In this document: positions 1 to 12,413 of the stretch, one piece after another
Position numbering within the stretch: the first letter of the stretch is position 1
How the letters are laid out: each line of letters begins with the position of its first letter
Assembly: GCF_020379485.1 (NCBI RefSeq)
Contig: NC_063446.1
Coordinates: forward strand, 10,401,597 to 10,465,596
Origin: Brassica napus
Taxonomy: Eukaryota; Streptophyta; Magnoliopsida; Brassicales; Brassicaceae
Length of the DNA: 64,000 bases
Reading direction: 5' to 3'
The notes under the pieces: model-generated
Databases searched by the model: none
Told to the model about the DNA's origin: nothing
What the model saw: the letters and a program-made list of their open reading frames with translations, nothing else
Made by a program: the position numbers and the translations under genes

Positions 1-320
1 TTCGTTTTAAAATTTCAATGCAAAACTTACTAAAAATATTTTTCAGTTTATTTTTCAATTGGTTGAAGTACGGCTATGTTAGTAGGCAATGAAGTTTTTA
101 TTTAAGAAATATGCAAACTAAAACTACCAAAAAATCACTCAAACGCTTATAAAGTTCTTTACACGATCAAGGTATTGGCATGCAAAAAAAGATGCAACAC
201 TGGAAAAAGTCAAGAAAACATATGGATACAAAACTACTCAATTAGATAGAGAGAATATGACTTTGTTATTTAATAATGAAACAGCTACATAGACAGAGAG
301 ACAGATGTAGGTAAGATTAC

Positions 321-451
321 CTTCAAGTCGTTAACTTTGTGCAGAAGGTTTGATTTAGGGAGTGGGAGATGGAGAGAGAGAGAGACTATGATAGTTTTTT
401 AGTTGTAATTGTATTGTAAGACAAGCAGACGGTGGCAATTTCATATTTATA
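321..451 (-). promoter_or_regulatory. Possible promoter and noncoding first exon of a gene to the left
   Basis: Seen: on the minus strand, TATAAAT at 451-445, a CT-rich leader at about 385-355, and GAAG|GTAATC at 321/320, which reads as a splice donor. There is no ATG in the putative exon. Inferred: a 5' UTR exon with a UTR intron. No coding sequence is visible in the window to confirm it. Confidence 0.25.
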
Positions 452-2214
452 AACATGTGAAAGTAAGATGAGGTTGCGATATACATCACTAGTGAGATAT
501 ATCAATTTGAATTTCTCAAAATATGAACATAGAAATTTATATTAATATTTATTTTGTATTTGAATTTCTCAAAATATGAACACAAAACATTATACTAAAT
601 GTTTATGTTTTGTGTTGAAAACTTTTGGTGAGGGACTATTAAAGTAATGCATAATTCTTCGATTATAGGCATTTTAGATATTTGTTCGGATTAATATATA
701 TATACAAGTATTTAGGAGTCTTAAATCTGGACAGATGCAATTTAGATTTGGACAAGAGTATTATCAGCTATTCTAATAGTAAACATTCTAGTTCGTCGTA
801 TATTTATTGAAACTTCCATAAATTTGCAGGTTGTTCTGTTCTTTACAGAGAATCAGGATACAGTTCAATGAGTGCAATAAAAAAACATATATATGAACAC
901 AACTCAAAATTTTCCACTAATCAGTATGTCACCACATCTTTGGTTATAAGAGTGTTTATGTGAAGTTTTTTCTATAAAAAGAGTTTGGCCGGATCTTCAC
1001 CGATCATGATTTAAGGAGCAGTATTTTTCAACCAATAAGAAATTAGTAATATCTTATGTGAGTATGTCTCTCGTTGTCATCATAACAACGTAGTAAGATA
1101 GAATTCCACCAGAGAAACGAACAATGATAAAATCTTTCAAGATAAGGGGACACGTGTTTGTTTGAAAAATTGTTGTGGTTGTTAGTAACAAGTTGTTACT
1201 AAACGAGGATGAGTGTATGACTTTGTTTGGTAACCACTGATCTGGAAAGATTTCAGCAATAACCGCAGGTTTTGACAATTATAATATACTTTTTTCGTTT
1301 CAAAATAGAAGATGTTTATTTTTTTGATGTTTCAAACTAAATAATATTTTTATATTTCGATGTATTTTACCTTTACTAAAACCTATGTAATTAATTATAT
1401 TTTAAAGCTTATTTTTTAATTAGTTGATAATGTTTAATTTATGTTTTAGTGATACTTGTTGTATTAAAAAACAGGTTTTTAATAATTGGGTATTACCTTA
1501 AAATTTCATGTATTTTGTTATAGATGGAGTATTTGTTTGTACTTTGTAGTCGTGTGTTAATTAACAAGATATGGCTAGTTCGTTATTTGCTTACAATTTC
1601 TAATTCGCCACGTGCCCTCGAAGCCTATAGCCCAAACGCATGTGTGAACAAACAACTTCCAAACTATTTTTTCATCAAATTGTTGTAAACAAAGATTAAA
1701 TTAATCACACGAAAAAAGTAAGAACACTTCAGAGAGAAAACATAACATTGGCAAATACATACTTTTAGAGTTTTATATTAGTTAAGGAGTTAAGGCTTGG
1801 TTAAAGAATAAGTCTTAGTTAAGCGAATGAATAATTTACTATTTTTTTAAACATGAATAATTTACTATTTTTTAATCTTGATAACAAACTAATCGCTTGG
1901 ACCTATACGATATATTCGCTCTATCCAACGGATATGTATTTACTGCTGCACCGAGATTTAAATTTCTGTAGAATCAACAAAGATGTAACCATTGGAAGTG
2001 CTTTTGATGATCTTTTCATTATCAGTTAGCTAATTGTTTGATAAATCCATTTTAGCAAACTATTACTGGTAACCACAACGCTATAACTAGTCTAACAAAT
2101 TAATTAAATGGATAATTTGGAAGACAAGTTACTAATTCTTAATCTAAATAATACATGTTTAAATAAATTATGATATGGCATATGGACTAATTCTAAAATC
2201 TACTATGGGTATGA

Positions 2215-2795
2215 CTGGTTTCTCCGATACCACCCGCAACCGCAGTTTTTTTGCGGTTGGTTGCGGTTGTTTGCATTTTGCAACAACCACTCAAATCACT
2301 CTAAACCGTTTCAAACCGCTCTAAACTTCTTAAATTCAAAAATTGGTTCCAGTTAGCGTTTGCGGTTGCGAGCAGTTGCGGAAGAGTAAATCTTTTTTCT
2401 TAAAAAAAACAATATAAATACAAAAAAAAAAATTCTAAATTGAAATAATAGAAATACTAAAATATGTCTATTATATTTTAATTTTTATTATAAATTTTAA
2501 AAATAAAAATACTTTCTATAATTTTTAAAAATATAAAAATATAATTGTATAAATATAATTTTTATATTTATTATAATATTATGTTGTTTAATATTTTTAT
2601 AATTATATATAATGTAAATATTTTTAATTTCTTATTTAACCGATGTTGTATTTGGTGGTTTACCAATCATAAGTATCCCGCAAACGCACTAATTTTTAAC
2701 TGCAATACTAGTCGTATAAATCTTTTAAAACCGTTTAACCACCCATCTGTAAACTCCCGCAACTGCAACAAGTGCCGTTACACCCTAATATGAAA
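2215..2795. mobile_element. Nonautonomous element with GCGGTTGCGG-rich ends, copy A
   Basis: The left part is rich in GCGGTTGCGG-like words (2236-2385), the middle is very AT-rich, and the right end returns to CCGCAACTGCAACA (2756-2770) in inverted sense. A related sequence lies inverted at about 57050-57750. This fits a hAT-like nonautonomous element common in crucifers; no transposase is encoded. Exact ends and target duplication were not resolved. The AT-rich open frame inside it is not a gene. Confidence 0.45.
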
Positions 2796-3404
2796 CCTAA
2801 TATGAAAGTAGAAGAGAACTTCGCCATCACTTCTCGACATAACACGTGAATTTCCTTTTTAAATATAATCACAAAAATAGTTTACGATGTAATCGTTCAG
2901 TCTCTTCATCAGAATTAGCTTTCGAGTCCCTAGTGATGGATTTTATCCTTAACTTTCTATAATGTTTGTCTTCTCTCTTGTATTATTTTCAATTTTATTG
3001 GTGACAGATTCTATAATAAAAATCATTTATTTTTTTCGGAACAAATAAAAATAATGTTTTTTTTTTGCTAAAAATAAAAATAGATGTTTCATAGGATTCA
3101 GACTTCTCAATGCATGCATGTTGATGTTCGTAGACTTCATGCCATTCAAGAGTTACGTATCCAAATGTAGAAAGATTACTATCACGATATTAATATGGAC
3201 GTTTAATGAGAACGTGTACGCACGTTACAGTGCGTTACTTGAGAATTACGTATTACTCATTTCAATCATGTCATAAATTAAGTTTTCGATTGTCATGATT
3301 TAACAGTCCAAAAAAAAAAAAAAAAACATCAACGATCTTGCTACATGCACATAATGTCAATACTTGTTTCTTTGGAAACAATCTGTATGATTGGCTTGGG
3401 TAAT

Positions 3405-3857
3405 TACTGGCAAGTTGTCCTTGACATCCCATAAGCGTAGTGTGCTATCTATAGATGCATGCGAGCTTGTTGTTAAACAAAAATTTCACATAGGAGACCG
3501 CTTTCTTGTGTCCACTGAAGACATGAAGTGGCTGGCTTATGTTTCTTAAATCGTAATAATGGATGTGATGATCAGCTGATCCAGCCTGCAACAAGTCAAT
3601 AGGCTTAGAAGTCATAGTGTCTCTATCTAACTAAAGATTAGATCTGAAGATGTGTGATCGTGTCAAGCTGATCATGATCGTGTAGTTCAAACATGAATAG
3701 GGAATCAATGTGAGATGCAAAGTTGGTGGAGTCATGAAAGTATATACCGCAATGAAGTTGCTTGAGCCAAGATTGTACTTGACACACCATATGTTTGCTT
3801 TCATATCAATCTTAAGCACACTTTCTTCCTGACTTGTGCACCAAACTTTAACCTGGT
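3405..3857 (-). pseudogene. COP1: Remnant of COP1 (C-terminal WD40 exons), frameshifted
   Basis: The minus strand from 3857 reads VKVWCTSQEESVLKIDMKA and continues through ANIWCVKYNLGSSNFIA; after an intron of about 130 bp (donor after GCG at about 3748, acceptor near 3594) it continues GSADHHIHYYDLRNISQPLH and FSGHKKAVSYVKF. These match, by recall, the WD40 propeller of COP1, the RING E3 ubiquitin ligase that represses photomorphogenesis. A two-base deletion at about 3456-3462 shifts the frame just before STLRLWDVKDNLPV, and homology stops near 3405. The RING, coiled coil, first WD repeats and C-terminus are not visible. In Arabidopsis COP1 lies divergent to AGO6; this remnant has the same orientation and place, so it is best read as a lost homoeolog. 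A functional COP1 must lie elsewhere. Confidence 0.88.
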
Positions 3858-3859
3858 TC

Positions 3860-5760
3860 AAACACATATCACAATAGGTTAATCAACTATATGGTGCATA
3901 TCGCTTCTGTCAGACTTAGAATTCCAGAGAATACAAAAGATTACTTAGTCAATATCACATCCAACATGAGTTTCTTAGAAAGCTTTTCTTTTTTCCAATT
4001 TTATTCATTTCATTGGACAAAAGTCCAAAGGGCCAACATTACAAGTTACATGCTTATTAACAAGGCGCAAAAGAGATGAAACAAAGAAAATTAAAATATT
4101 GAAGTCCAATTTTGAGGCGGTGGTTGATGTTACACGCAAGATCAAGATGGTTTGCTTATGACACAATACACGTGGACTTCATGCGAACACCAACCTCTCC
4201 GGCCGTCGAGAAAGCTTCACCACCGTAGACTCTTCTGCCTCGTGTCCCTTTCTTCTCCATCGTTAACAGCCGAGCCCTAACTTGTACTCGCTCTTTCGTC
4301 TTTCACCGTCGCAAGTGACTTAGTATCAGACATCTCCAGATATTATCAGCTCAAGGATTGCTCGATCAAATCCAAATGAAGACCCTTTATTGGATCGCTC
4401 AATGAACGCCAATCTCATGGCATCGAACTCATGAATGGGGTCAGGAGAGGTAACTTTTCGCCAACTAAGCTACATTTTCTTCATGACAATAAATAAAACT
4501 CTCTAATATTTATATTTAACCTGTGTAATACATGAGTCCGTCTCTGCTTGCTATATGATTCTTCTCGTGTTTTTTTTAACACTGGATAATTATGCTATTA
4601 GAACTATGAGAAATATTACATACGATTCTACTGCCGACAATTCTACATGCCGTATGAGGATTCATGCCTGACTGCATCACCTGAGCCGCCCTATCGGATT
4701 CACGCTTGACGGTATTCCTTGCGCGCATGTTGTAGATCTCTTGTAAGCTTTTTCTCTTTTAATTCGCCCTATCAGATTCACGCTTGACGGTATTCCTTGC
4801 GCCATGTTGTAGATCTCTTGTAAGCTTTTTCTCTTTTAATTCGCATAATTCCGCATTCTCTGGGAATTGAAACCCAGATCTTCTGGTGTAGAAGTATTAA
4901 TGAATCCTTGGTCAAACCATTGGACCAAAGGACCAAGGGGCTTCCACAAATTTGGCACAGATCCGCACTACTCAAACTTGGCACAGATTCTTCTCATGCT
5001 TATTCCAACTCAAACAACCAAGTGTAGAACGAGATGACATGACATCTCCACAATCGGACACTGTATATATTTGGGCTCATTTACAACCTGAAAAGTTTAA
5101 CTCTTCGACTAACCCAGAGTAGAATCTATGTTACAACATCACTTTATAAATTCTCATTGGTCTTCCCAGTTTCAAGCTTGTTTATTTTTTTGGGTGGACT
5201 CTAACTTTGGGCATTAGATGAGTTTGGGTTATGGGTTTTGATTGTGAGACATCTAAGCAAAAAATGATACACAAATTTATATATCAAACAAATCAAAACT
5301 CAAAATTTTAGCCTCTTTTGGATACTTATTCGTGATTGAGTTCGGTTTTGGTATAGGTTTCTTTTGAGATTTTGTTTTTTTTTTTCTGGTTTTGAGTCAT
5401 TCAAGTTCAGGTTTGGTTTAGATAAACCCTATAACCCAAGCTATCGTAAAACAAGAGCTATTCAATACTTATGTCGGATTTAGAGTCAGTTTTATTGGAT
5501 TGAATTCAGTTTGGGTTTTCAGATTCGATTTATTAACCCACTCCTAAATTTTAATTTAAGAAATTTTATTTTGAAAGATTGCAAAATTACTAAAATTAAA
5601 ATTTTTTTTTATAAATGACATACTTTCAATTCTTTTTTTTTTGTGTGTGTAACACATACTTTCAATTCAAATTGGTCAAATAGGTTATTTTAATGATCTC
5701 AATTCTGAAATTTTTATCTGGGACATATTAGACCATCATTAACCCCCGTTAATTTCGAAT
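3860..5760. other. Spacer between the COP1 remnant and AGO6
   Basis: No intact gene. About 3955-3990 could be a very degraded preceding COP1 exon on the minus strand, but stops and weak identity leave it undecided. At 4687-4842 there is a tandem duplication with a SWIM-like motif. The rest is AT-rich with runs of T. Confidence 0.5.
4687..4842 (+). repeat. 78-bp tandem duplication containing a SWIM zinc-finger-like fragment
   Basis: Two direct copies (4687-4764 and 4765-4842, period 78) differ by a few bases. The plus-strand frame of the first copy reads FTLDGIPCAHVVDLL before a stop or splice donor (GTAAGC). GIPCAH is typical of the SWIM zinc finger of Mutator-type transposases and FAR1-like proteins. 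The second copy has lost one base in the CGCGC run, so the frame breaks. Read as a transposase fossil duplicated after insertion. Confidence 0.45.
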
Positions 5761-5764
5761 AAAA

Positions 5765-5816
5765 AACGGTTCTTAATTTTTCTTAGATTTAAATTAAGAA
5801 AAGTTAAGAACCGTTT
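5765..5816. mobile_element. Short MITE hairpin upstream of AGO6
   Basis: A near-perfect inverted repeat: AACGGTTCTTAATTTTTCTT pairs with an arm reading back from AAGTTAAGAACCGTT, separated by about 9 bases. It resembles the TTCTTAA-type MITE at 62264-62445. It lies about 0.2-0.3 kb upstream of the AGO6 leader and 0.7 kb from its start codon. Confidence 0.6.
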
Positions 5817-5989
5817 CTTAAAGATATAAGAGATGTCTTCAATGAAAAATGTAAAAAAAAAATGTCAAATTCCGGCCACGAAACCGGATTAATCGTGCCA
5901 TTAAATTACCCGAAAATGGTATTATTATTTTAATTTATTTTTCCGTCACGCGGCGAGACAGTTCCCTCCATTGTTTTGCCTTTTCTGGG

Positions 5990-6492
5990 GAAAAACCCTG
6001 AGAGAGCTGACGAAGCGGGGAAGAAATGAGCTAAATCCCTCTTTTCTATAGTCCAACACAGTGCTCCTCGTTTCAGCGAAACCCTAGAAACCGCCTTCCT
6101 GATTATTCTTCCAAGGTACGCACCACTCTTTACCCACTCGACATTTTCCACTTTCTCTCCGACCGATTCCGTTGTCCCGGAGAGAGATGAGATGTTTCGT
6201 GTTCCCGCTCGTGATTTCTCTCCTCAGGAAAAATTTCGCTGGCTGTTGTTGTTGATTTAGAGCTAGGGTTTTACTCTTTTATCCTTGAGAAACAAACACC
6301 TTGCATGCCGCATTTGAATCAACTGACTGACTATCTCTTGTGTAAATGTTTGCTCAATGAAGTCTTGAATCCGACCTTAAAAGGAACAATTTTTATCACA
6401 GATCTAGGAATGCATTGCTTGCTTGCAGCTTATCTATCTATGATGCTAACCTCCACTTTTCTCTCTCTCGCAGATTATTCTTCCCAAGAAAG
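5990..6492 (+). promoter_or_regulatory. AGO6: AGO6 5' UTR with one intron
   Basis: A leader exon ends at 6115 (donor GTACGC) and rejoins at 6474 (acceptor CTCTCGCAG), 19 bases before the AGO6 ATG at 6493. The upstream limit is a guess; no clear TATA box was seen. The words at the two splice sites are nearly the same (GATTATTCTTCCAAG at 6101-6115 and GATTATTCTTCCCAAG at 6473-6488). Confidence 0.55.
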
Positions 6493-9400
6493 ATGCCTGT
6501 AACGCCAGAAGAACCGAGCCGTCGAGATTATGCGGTCACAGCTAGGCTTGGTGTTGGAAGCACAGGCAGGAGAGTACAGCTGTGCACCAATCACTTCAAT
6601 GTCTCTGTTGGACAGCCGGATGTTGTTTTCTACCAGTACACTGTAAGATTTGTTTTCTGTATTCTGTTTATCAGCAGTGTATGAGATGTGTGACAAGCCC
6701 ATGCCTTTTTTTGCAGGTTAGTATCACCACAGAAGACGGTGAGAATGTCCAAGGGAAGGGTATAAGCAGAAAGCTTATTGACCAGCTTTACAAGACTTAC
6801 TCTTCTGATCTTGATGGTAAAAGGTTGGCCTTTGATGGAGACAAGACTTTGTATACCGTTGGTCCTCTGCCACAGAACGACTTTGACTTTCAAGTCATCT
6901 TGGAAGCTTCTTTTTCAAAACGGTATCGTCCTCTCCTCTTATCTGGATTTATATTTTGACCTTATAGACGGGTTTTGCTAAAAGCGGCCTTGTTAATATT
7001 CTAGCGACTGTGGCGTCTCTGATGGTGGTAGTCCTTCTGGTGCTTGCAAGAGATCAAAGCGCTCTTTCCTGCCAAGATGTTACAGGGTTCAAATTCGTTT
7101 CTCTGCAGAAATACCCTTGAAGAGTGTTCTTGTCGCTCAGAGAGGAGTTGATACATCAGATAATAGCACTCAGGATGCAATTAGAGTGCTTGACATTGTA
7201 CTGAGGCAGCAAGCAGCTGAAAGGTGCATTATTCTATCTGTTTGCATGTGCTTTATATGTTTTCGTGGAAAAAGATGCTTTCTACATTCTAATGGACCAA
7301 GATTATCTTCATATTTTCATTTTGTTGGTATATATAATAGATGTACAGTTATTTACAGCTTGTGACCATGATAGATGCTTACTGTATAACCATTTGCTAT
7401 GCAGAGGATGCCTGTTAGTCAGGCAGGCATTTTTCCATAACGATATGAACTCTGTTGATGTTGGTGGAGGCGTGATAGGTATTCGAGGTTTCCACTCCAG
7501 TTTTCGTCCAACCCATGGAGGACTCTCGCTTAACATTGGTAACTTTTCTTCTCATCTCAATGTTTCATGAACTTTTTCTTTATCATTGATAGTTTCACTG
7601 ATTCTCAAAACTGTTTTCGTTTTGCAATGGTTTGCAGACGTGTCAACAACTATGATCTTAAAACCAGGTCCAGTTATCGAATTTCTGAAAGCCAATCAGA
7701 ATGTTGAGTTGCCTAGACAGATCGACTGGATTAAGGTAATTTTGGTTTTACAATGCAATAACTGAGAACATGCCAGGTTGCTTTTAATTTGAATCTTATT
7801 TCTCACTGAACTATGGCAGGCCAGCAAAATGCTCAAACATCTGAGGGTAAAGGCATCACACCGTAACATGGAATTCAAAATTATAGGTCTAAGTGCGAAA
7901 CCGTGCAATCAGCAACTGTGTGTTCCCCATGACCTGTACTTTCATATAAAAATGTGTCCTCTTTTCAGCTTTTGTTTAACTTTCTTCATCGTTTTCCAGA
8001 TTTACAATGAAAATTAAAGATGGCGAGTGTGAAGGACAGACTAAAGAGATTACTGTGTATGAGTATTTTAAGCAAACTTACACAGAGCCTACTTATTCTG
8101 CGTACTTGCCATGCCTTGACGTCGGCAAGCCAGATCGCCCCAACTATCTTCCACTTGAGGTATGCACCTTCAGCAGTTTTTCATTTAGATAAGTTTGGTT
8201 AGTCTTATATACTACTTCTGTTTTTTTTTTTGTATATTTCAGTTTGACAAATTGTATTCGTTTTCTTGCAGTTCTGTAATCTTGTATCTCTGCAACGTTA
8301 CACAAAAGCATTGTCAGTGAGGCAAAGAGCTTTACTTGTTGAAAAGTCAAGACAAAAACCCCTAGAGAGAATTAAAGCACTCAATGATGTGAGCTTAGTT
8401 TTCATCTTTATCTATTTTGGATGGTAAAATCATTGCTAATGGCTATAAATTGCAGGCAATGCACACCTACTGCTATGATAAAGATCCGTTTTTAGCCGGA
8501 AGCAGCATATCTATTGAAAAACAAATGACTCTAGCTGAAGGCCGGGTTCTAAATCCCCCAACGGTAAAACTATTTATGATTTTTTTTGTGCATAGAAAGG
8601 TATGCTCTAGTGATTTGTTTAATATATTTACACCCATGTTGTTTTGTTTGTATATATACAGCTGAAGTTTGGAAAGAATGAGGATTTTTTACCTAGCAAC
8701 GGACGCTGGAACTTTAACAAGAAGGTAGATGTCTGCTAAGATTTTCGTTCATCATATATACATACTTGTGGATTGGCAGGGGTTCTTATCTTTCTATGGT
8801 TTTGATTGGACTTGTTATTCCCGTTTTAGCACTTTCTCCTTTTCTATTTGACCCCTTGTTTCTTGCTTTGCAGATGCTTCTAGAACCAAGGGCTATTAAG
8901 AACTGGGCTGTAGTCAACTTCTCTTTTCCATGCGACAGTAGTCACATTTCCCGTGAGCTCATAAGCTGTGGCATGAGGAAAGGCATTGTAAGTTCCGCAG
9001 ATACTGTCTCCATTTTCGAATAGTGGATAGTGTTGAACTATATCTGGTTATTTACAGAGTCTGACTTTTGGTTTGTTATGTAGGAAATTGATCGACCTTT
9101 TGCACTAGTTGAAGAGGAACCCCAGTCTAAAAACTTGAGTGCTGTTAAAAGGGTAGAGAAAATGATTGCAAAGATGAAGTCGAAATTTCCAATCGATCCT
9201 CCTCATTTCATTCTCTGTGTCTTGCCAGAACGGAAGAACTCAGATATCTATGGTATCATCTCACCTTTACTGTGTGAATTTTAAGTTTCAACTCCCTTGT
9301 TAAACTCTTTGCCAACTACAAAGGTCCCTGGAAGAAGGTTTGTCTCACGGAAGCAGGGATCAACACACAATGCATCTGCCCTACCAAGATCAATGACCAA

Positions 9401-11136
9401 TATCTCACCAATGTACTTTTGAAGATAAATTCTAAGGTATACCACCACCTAAGCTAGAACCCTATGCTGTAGTCTTCTCCGTAAATTTACTTCTTTTATT
9501 GTCTTAATATAGCTTGGCGGCATAAATTCTCTGTTGGGAATAGAGTGCTCTTCCAACATCCCATTGATTAACAAAATACCCACCTTAATCTTGGGTATGG
9601 ATGTATCTCATGGGTCTCCAGGTCGTGCGGATGTTCCTTCAGTTGCAGCGGTATTGCAGCATTCTTACTTTTCTTGTCCTTTGTTTGCTCATTGTGTCTG
9701 GTTCTCTTAGGATCTTGATTGCTCTTCTTCATGTCTCGATCTGTGCTGCAAGGTTGTTGGTTCAAAAAACTGGCCCTTGATCTCAAGGTACAGGGCAGCT
9801 GTGAGAACTCAGTCACCAAAACTGGAGATGATTGATTCGCTCTTCCAACCAGTCGAGGACCCTGTGAACGGAGACAACGGTATCATGAAGTATGTGAATG
9901 CTATTTAGTCAGCTCTATTTTTTTTTTTTTTTTTGTTAAATCAAGAAGCAACCAGTTATCAAAAGATATTCAAGTGTCTTCTCTTTCTCTATGACTATGT
10001 TGCCAAAAGCGAATTGTTTGTGGAATTTTTCAAGACAAGCAACGCGCGAAAGCCAAAGCAGATTATCATATTCAGGTATACTAGTTTATCTTCAACGTTT
10101 AACTTCCAGTATCCAAAAGTTTTGTTCTTACACAATCATGTGCATGTTTGTTAGGGATGGAGTAAGTGAATCACAGTTCAACCAAGTCTTGAACATTGAG
10201 GTGGATCAGATTATAAAGGTCATGTTTCAAAGCTCCTTGTCCGGTTCTGGCTTCTATCAAATTATGTTTTCAAATGTGTCTAGTGAAAGTATTATACTGA
10301 ACAGTTTGCTTATTGAACATGATGCAGGCGTATCAACGTCTTGGTGAAACCGATGTGCCGAAATTCACTGTCATCGTGGCTCAGAAAAGACACCACACCA
10401 AGTTGTTCCAAGCTAAGGGTCATGAAAATGTTCCTGCAGGTAAAGCGGATACTTTTTTTAATCTTCTGCATCAGTCGCACTACGATTTCAAATTTGGTTT
10501 CAGAACTCTTTTCTTCATAGAAAAAGACACCTCTGTTTGTCAGGAACCGTAGTGGACACCAAGATTGTACATCCGACCAACTACGATTTTTACATGTGTG
10601 CTCATGCAGGGATAATAGTAAGTTTAGACTTTTTTAATTTTTTAAAAGTTTCACTGCTCGCTGCATATGTTTATGTTTCACCTTGGCGATCTCTCAGGGA
10701 ACTTCAAGACCGGCTCACTATCATGTCTTGCTGGATGAGATTGGTTTCTCTCCCGATGAGTTGCAGAACCTCATCCATTCTCTCTCCTATGTGTAAGTCT
10801 CTCTACTCCCTCATCTGCATTACTAATTCCATTTTACTATTATTAACATCTTCTTTTATCATCGGTCCAGCAACCAGCGGAGCACGACTGCAACCTCAAT
10901 TGGTAACACACTTTCCTAATCAAACGCTCTTCTATTTTTTATCTTCGAATTGCTTCTCAATATTCGATGTGTCCTCTCTCTTTGTGTGTTTGTTTTCAGT
11001 GGCTCCAGTTAGATACGCTCATCTCGCAGCAGCTCAATTTGCGCAGTTCACAAAGTTTGAAGATATATCGGAAGAGAAAGTCCCGGAGCTTCCGCGTTTG
11101 CACGAGAGAGTCGAAAGCAACATGTTCTTCTGCTGA
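6493..11136 (+). CDS. AGO6: ARGONAUTE 6 (RNA-directed DNA methylation)
   Basis: AGO4-clade Argonaute that loads 24-nt siRNAs in the nucleus and guides DNA methylation at transposons. My model has 22 coding exons: 6493-6642, 6717-6922, 7005-7223, 7405-7538, 7638-7735, 7820-7917, 8000-8159, 8272-8388, 8456-8563, 8662-8724, 8874-8987, 9084-9252, 9324-9436, 9513-9650, 9753-9889, 10010-10075, 10155-10218, 10328-10439, 10544-10617, 10698-10792, 10871-10902, 11000-11136. It gives 867 residues in one frame; Arabidopsis AGO6 is about 878. Order: N domain, PAZ (about 240-350), MID, PIWI. The slicer tetrad is visible as D613 (LGMDVSHG), E654 (SPKLEM), D698 (FRDGVSES) and H830 (VRYAHLAA). The protein ends NMFFC, as the family does. 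The N-terminus is shorter than in AGO4, which is normal for AGO6. Divergent to the COP1 remnant. No break seen. Confidence 0.95.
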
Positions 11137-11477
11137 GTAAATAAATAAATATAAGTAGACGTAGTTCTGCTTACTCTCTAGTCTCAAGCCTAATGAACTC
11201 TCTTTGGAGGAAGCTTGTCGTTTTGCATATACGCAGCCATCATCTAGCGTACAGTCTTAATAGGAGTATGGAGAAGGAAGAGCCCTCTCGTAGATTTTGT
11301 TTTCAAAAGAGGCTCGTAGGATTATTACTGTTATTCGTAGCCCAAGTGTGCTTGCTTAACTGAAGGACACACAGTGTTTACCGTTTTTTGTTGATTTCCT
11401 TAAAACAGCGGTTTACAAGCTTCGCGTTAAAATTCGGTTTATTTTTATTTTTATCTAGAGTTATGAATATAGTATCA
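11137..11477 (+). other. AGO6 3' UTR and spacer
   Basis: AATAAATAAATA begins four bases after the stop, a likely poly(A) signal region. No other feature. Confidence 0.5.
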
Positions 11478-12412
11478 GGGAGGTTATTGGAATTTTTTCA
11501 GTGGAATTTGATGATTTTAATAGTTGAGAGGATTTTACAAATTAACTAGATTTAACAAATTTTATCAAATACTTTTACATAGATTTTCATTACTTCTGAA
11601 TAAAATTCTATTGATTGTTATTAACTTTTAAAGTAAGAAATTAATGGTGGTAGGAAAAAAAGGAAAGAAAATCATTTCAATTAAGGCAATTCTTAAACAA
11701 CTTTAAAAAAAGTTTTTGTCGCAAAAAAGATCTCAAAAATAAAATGACCAAAAAATCTATAGATAATATAAATATATAAATAATATAGATATATAAATAA
11801 TAATAAAATATTTTTGAAATGTAGATATAGTTAATTTCTACCTTTTACTTTACAGATATATAAATAATAAAAAATAAAAAATATTTTTTTATATAATTTC
11901 GAAATATATGTTTTAAATTTGAATTTTTTCAAAAAAAATTTGAATTATTATTTTTGAAATGTTTTTTAAAAAAAATTCGAAAGTGCTTTTTAAAACTATT
12001 TTTACAATTTTTATTTTAAATTTTTAATATTTTTTTCTATTATTTTTAAGTTGTGAATTGTATTATGTTAAAGTTGTGATTTATATATTATTTCATTCTT
12101 CAACTTGAGTTTTTGTATGTGAGTGTATTTTATTTCATTGATTTCAAAAATCTTATGGGTATAGATGATATTCTCAAAGTTGAGTACTATGAGTAAAAAC
12201 AAAGAAAATTTACATCTCAATAACAATAGATTTTAATAGAATCTTAAAATAAACTAAACTTTTCCAATAACAAAGGATTTTGAGTGGAATTTAAAAATCA
12301 TCACTCCAATAACAATGGATTCTAGTTAGATTCTAAAAATTCACATACCAATAACAATGGAATTTCAAAATTTAATAATTCCTCTAGAATTATTTGCTCA
12401 ATAACCCCTCCT
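11478..12412. mobile_element. Nonautonomous TIR element with GGGAGGTTATTGG ends
   Basis: The left end reads GGGAGGTTATTGGAATTTTT and the right end, reversed, reads GGAGGGGTTATTGAGC, followed inward on both sides by AATTCCA/TGGAATT-rich repeats. The interior is AT-rich with no coding sequence. This fits a MITE-like element; superfamily and target duplication were not determined. Confidence 0.45.
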
Positions 12413-12413
12413 T

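Larger units (their letters stand above)
1..3400. other. AT-rich spacer with a possible upstream exon at the left edge
   Basis: I see no convincing protein-coding gene here. On the minus strand a TATAAAT box (rc of 445-451) is followed about 35 bp downstream by a pyrimidine-rich stretch (around 355-385) and a possible donor after 321, which would fit a noncoding first exon of a gene leaving the window to the left. Position 2215-2795 holds a repeat described separately. The rest is AT-rich with no visible structure. Confidence 0.35.

Noticed and set aside
3955..3990. A third COP1 exon upstream of the remnant
   Set aside because: Weak resemblance to the segment before KVKVW with a stop in frame; too degraded to call.
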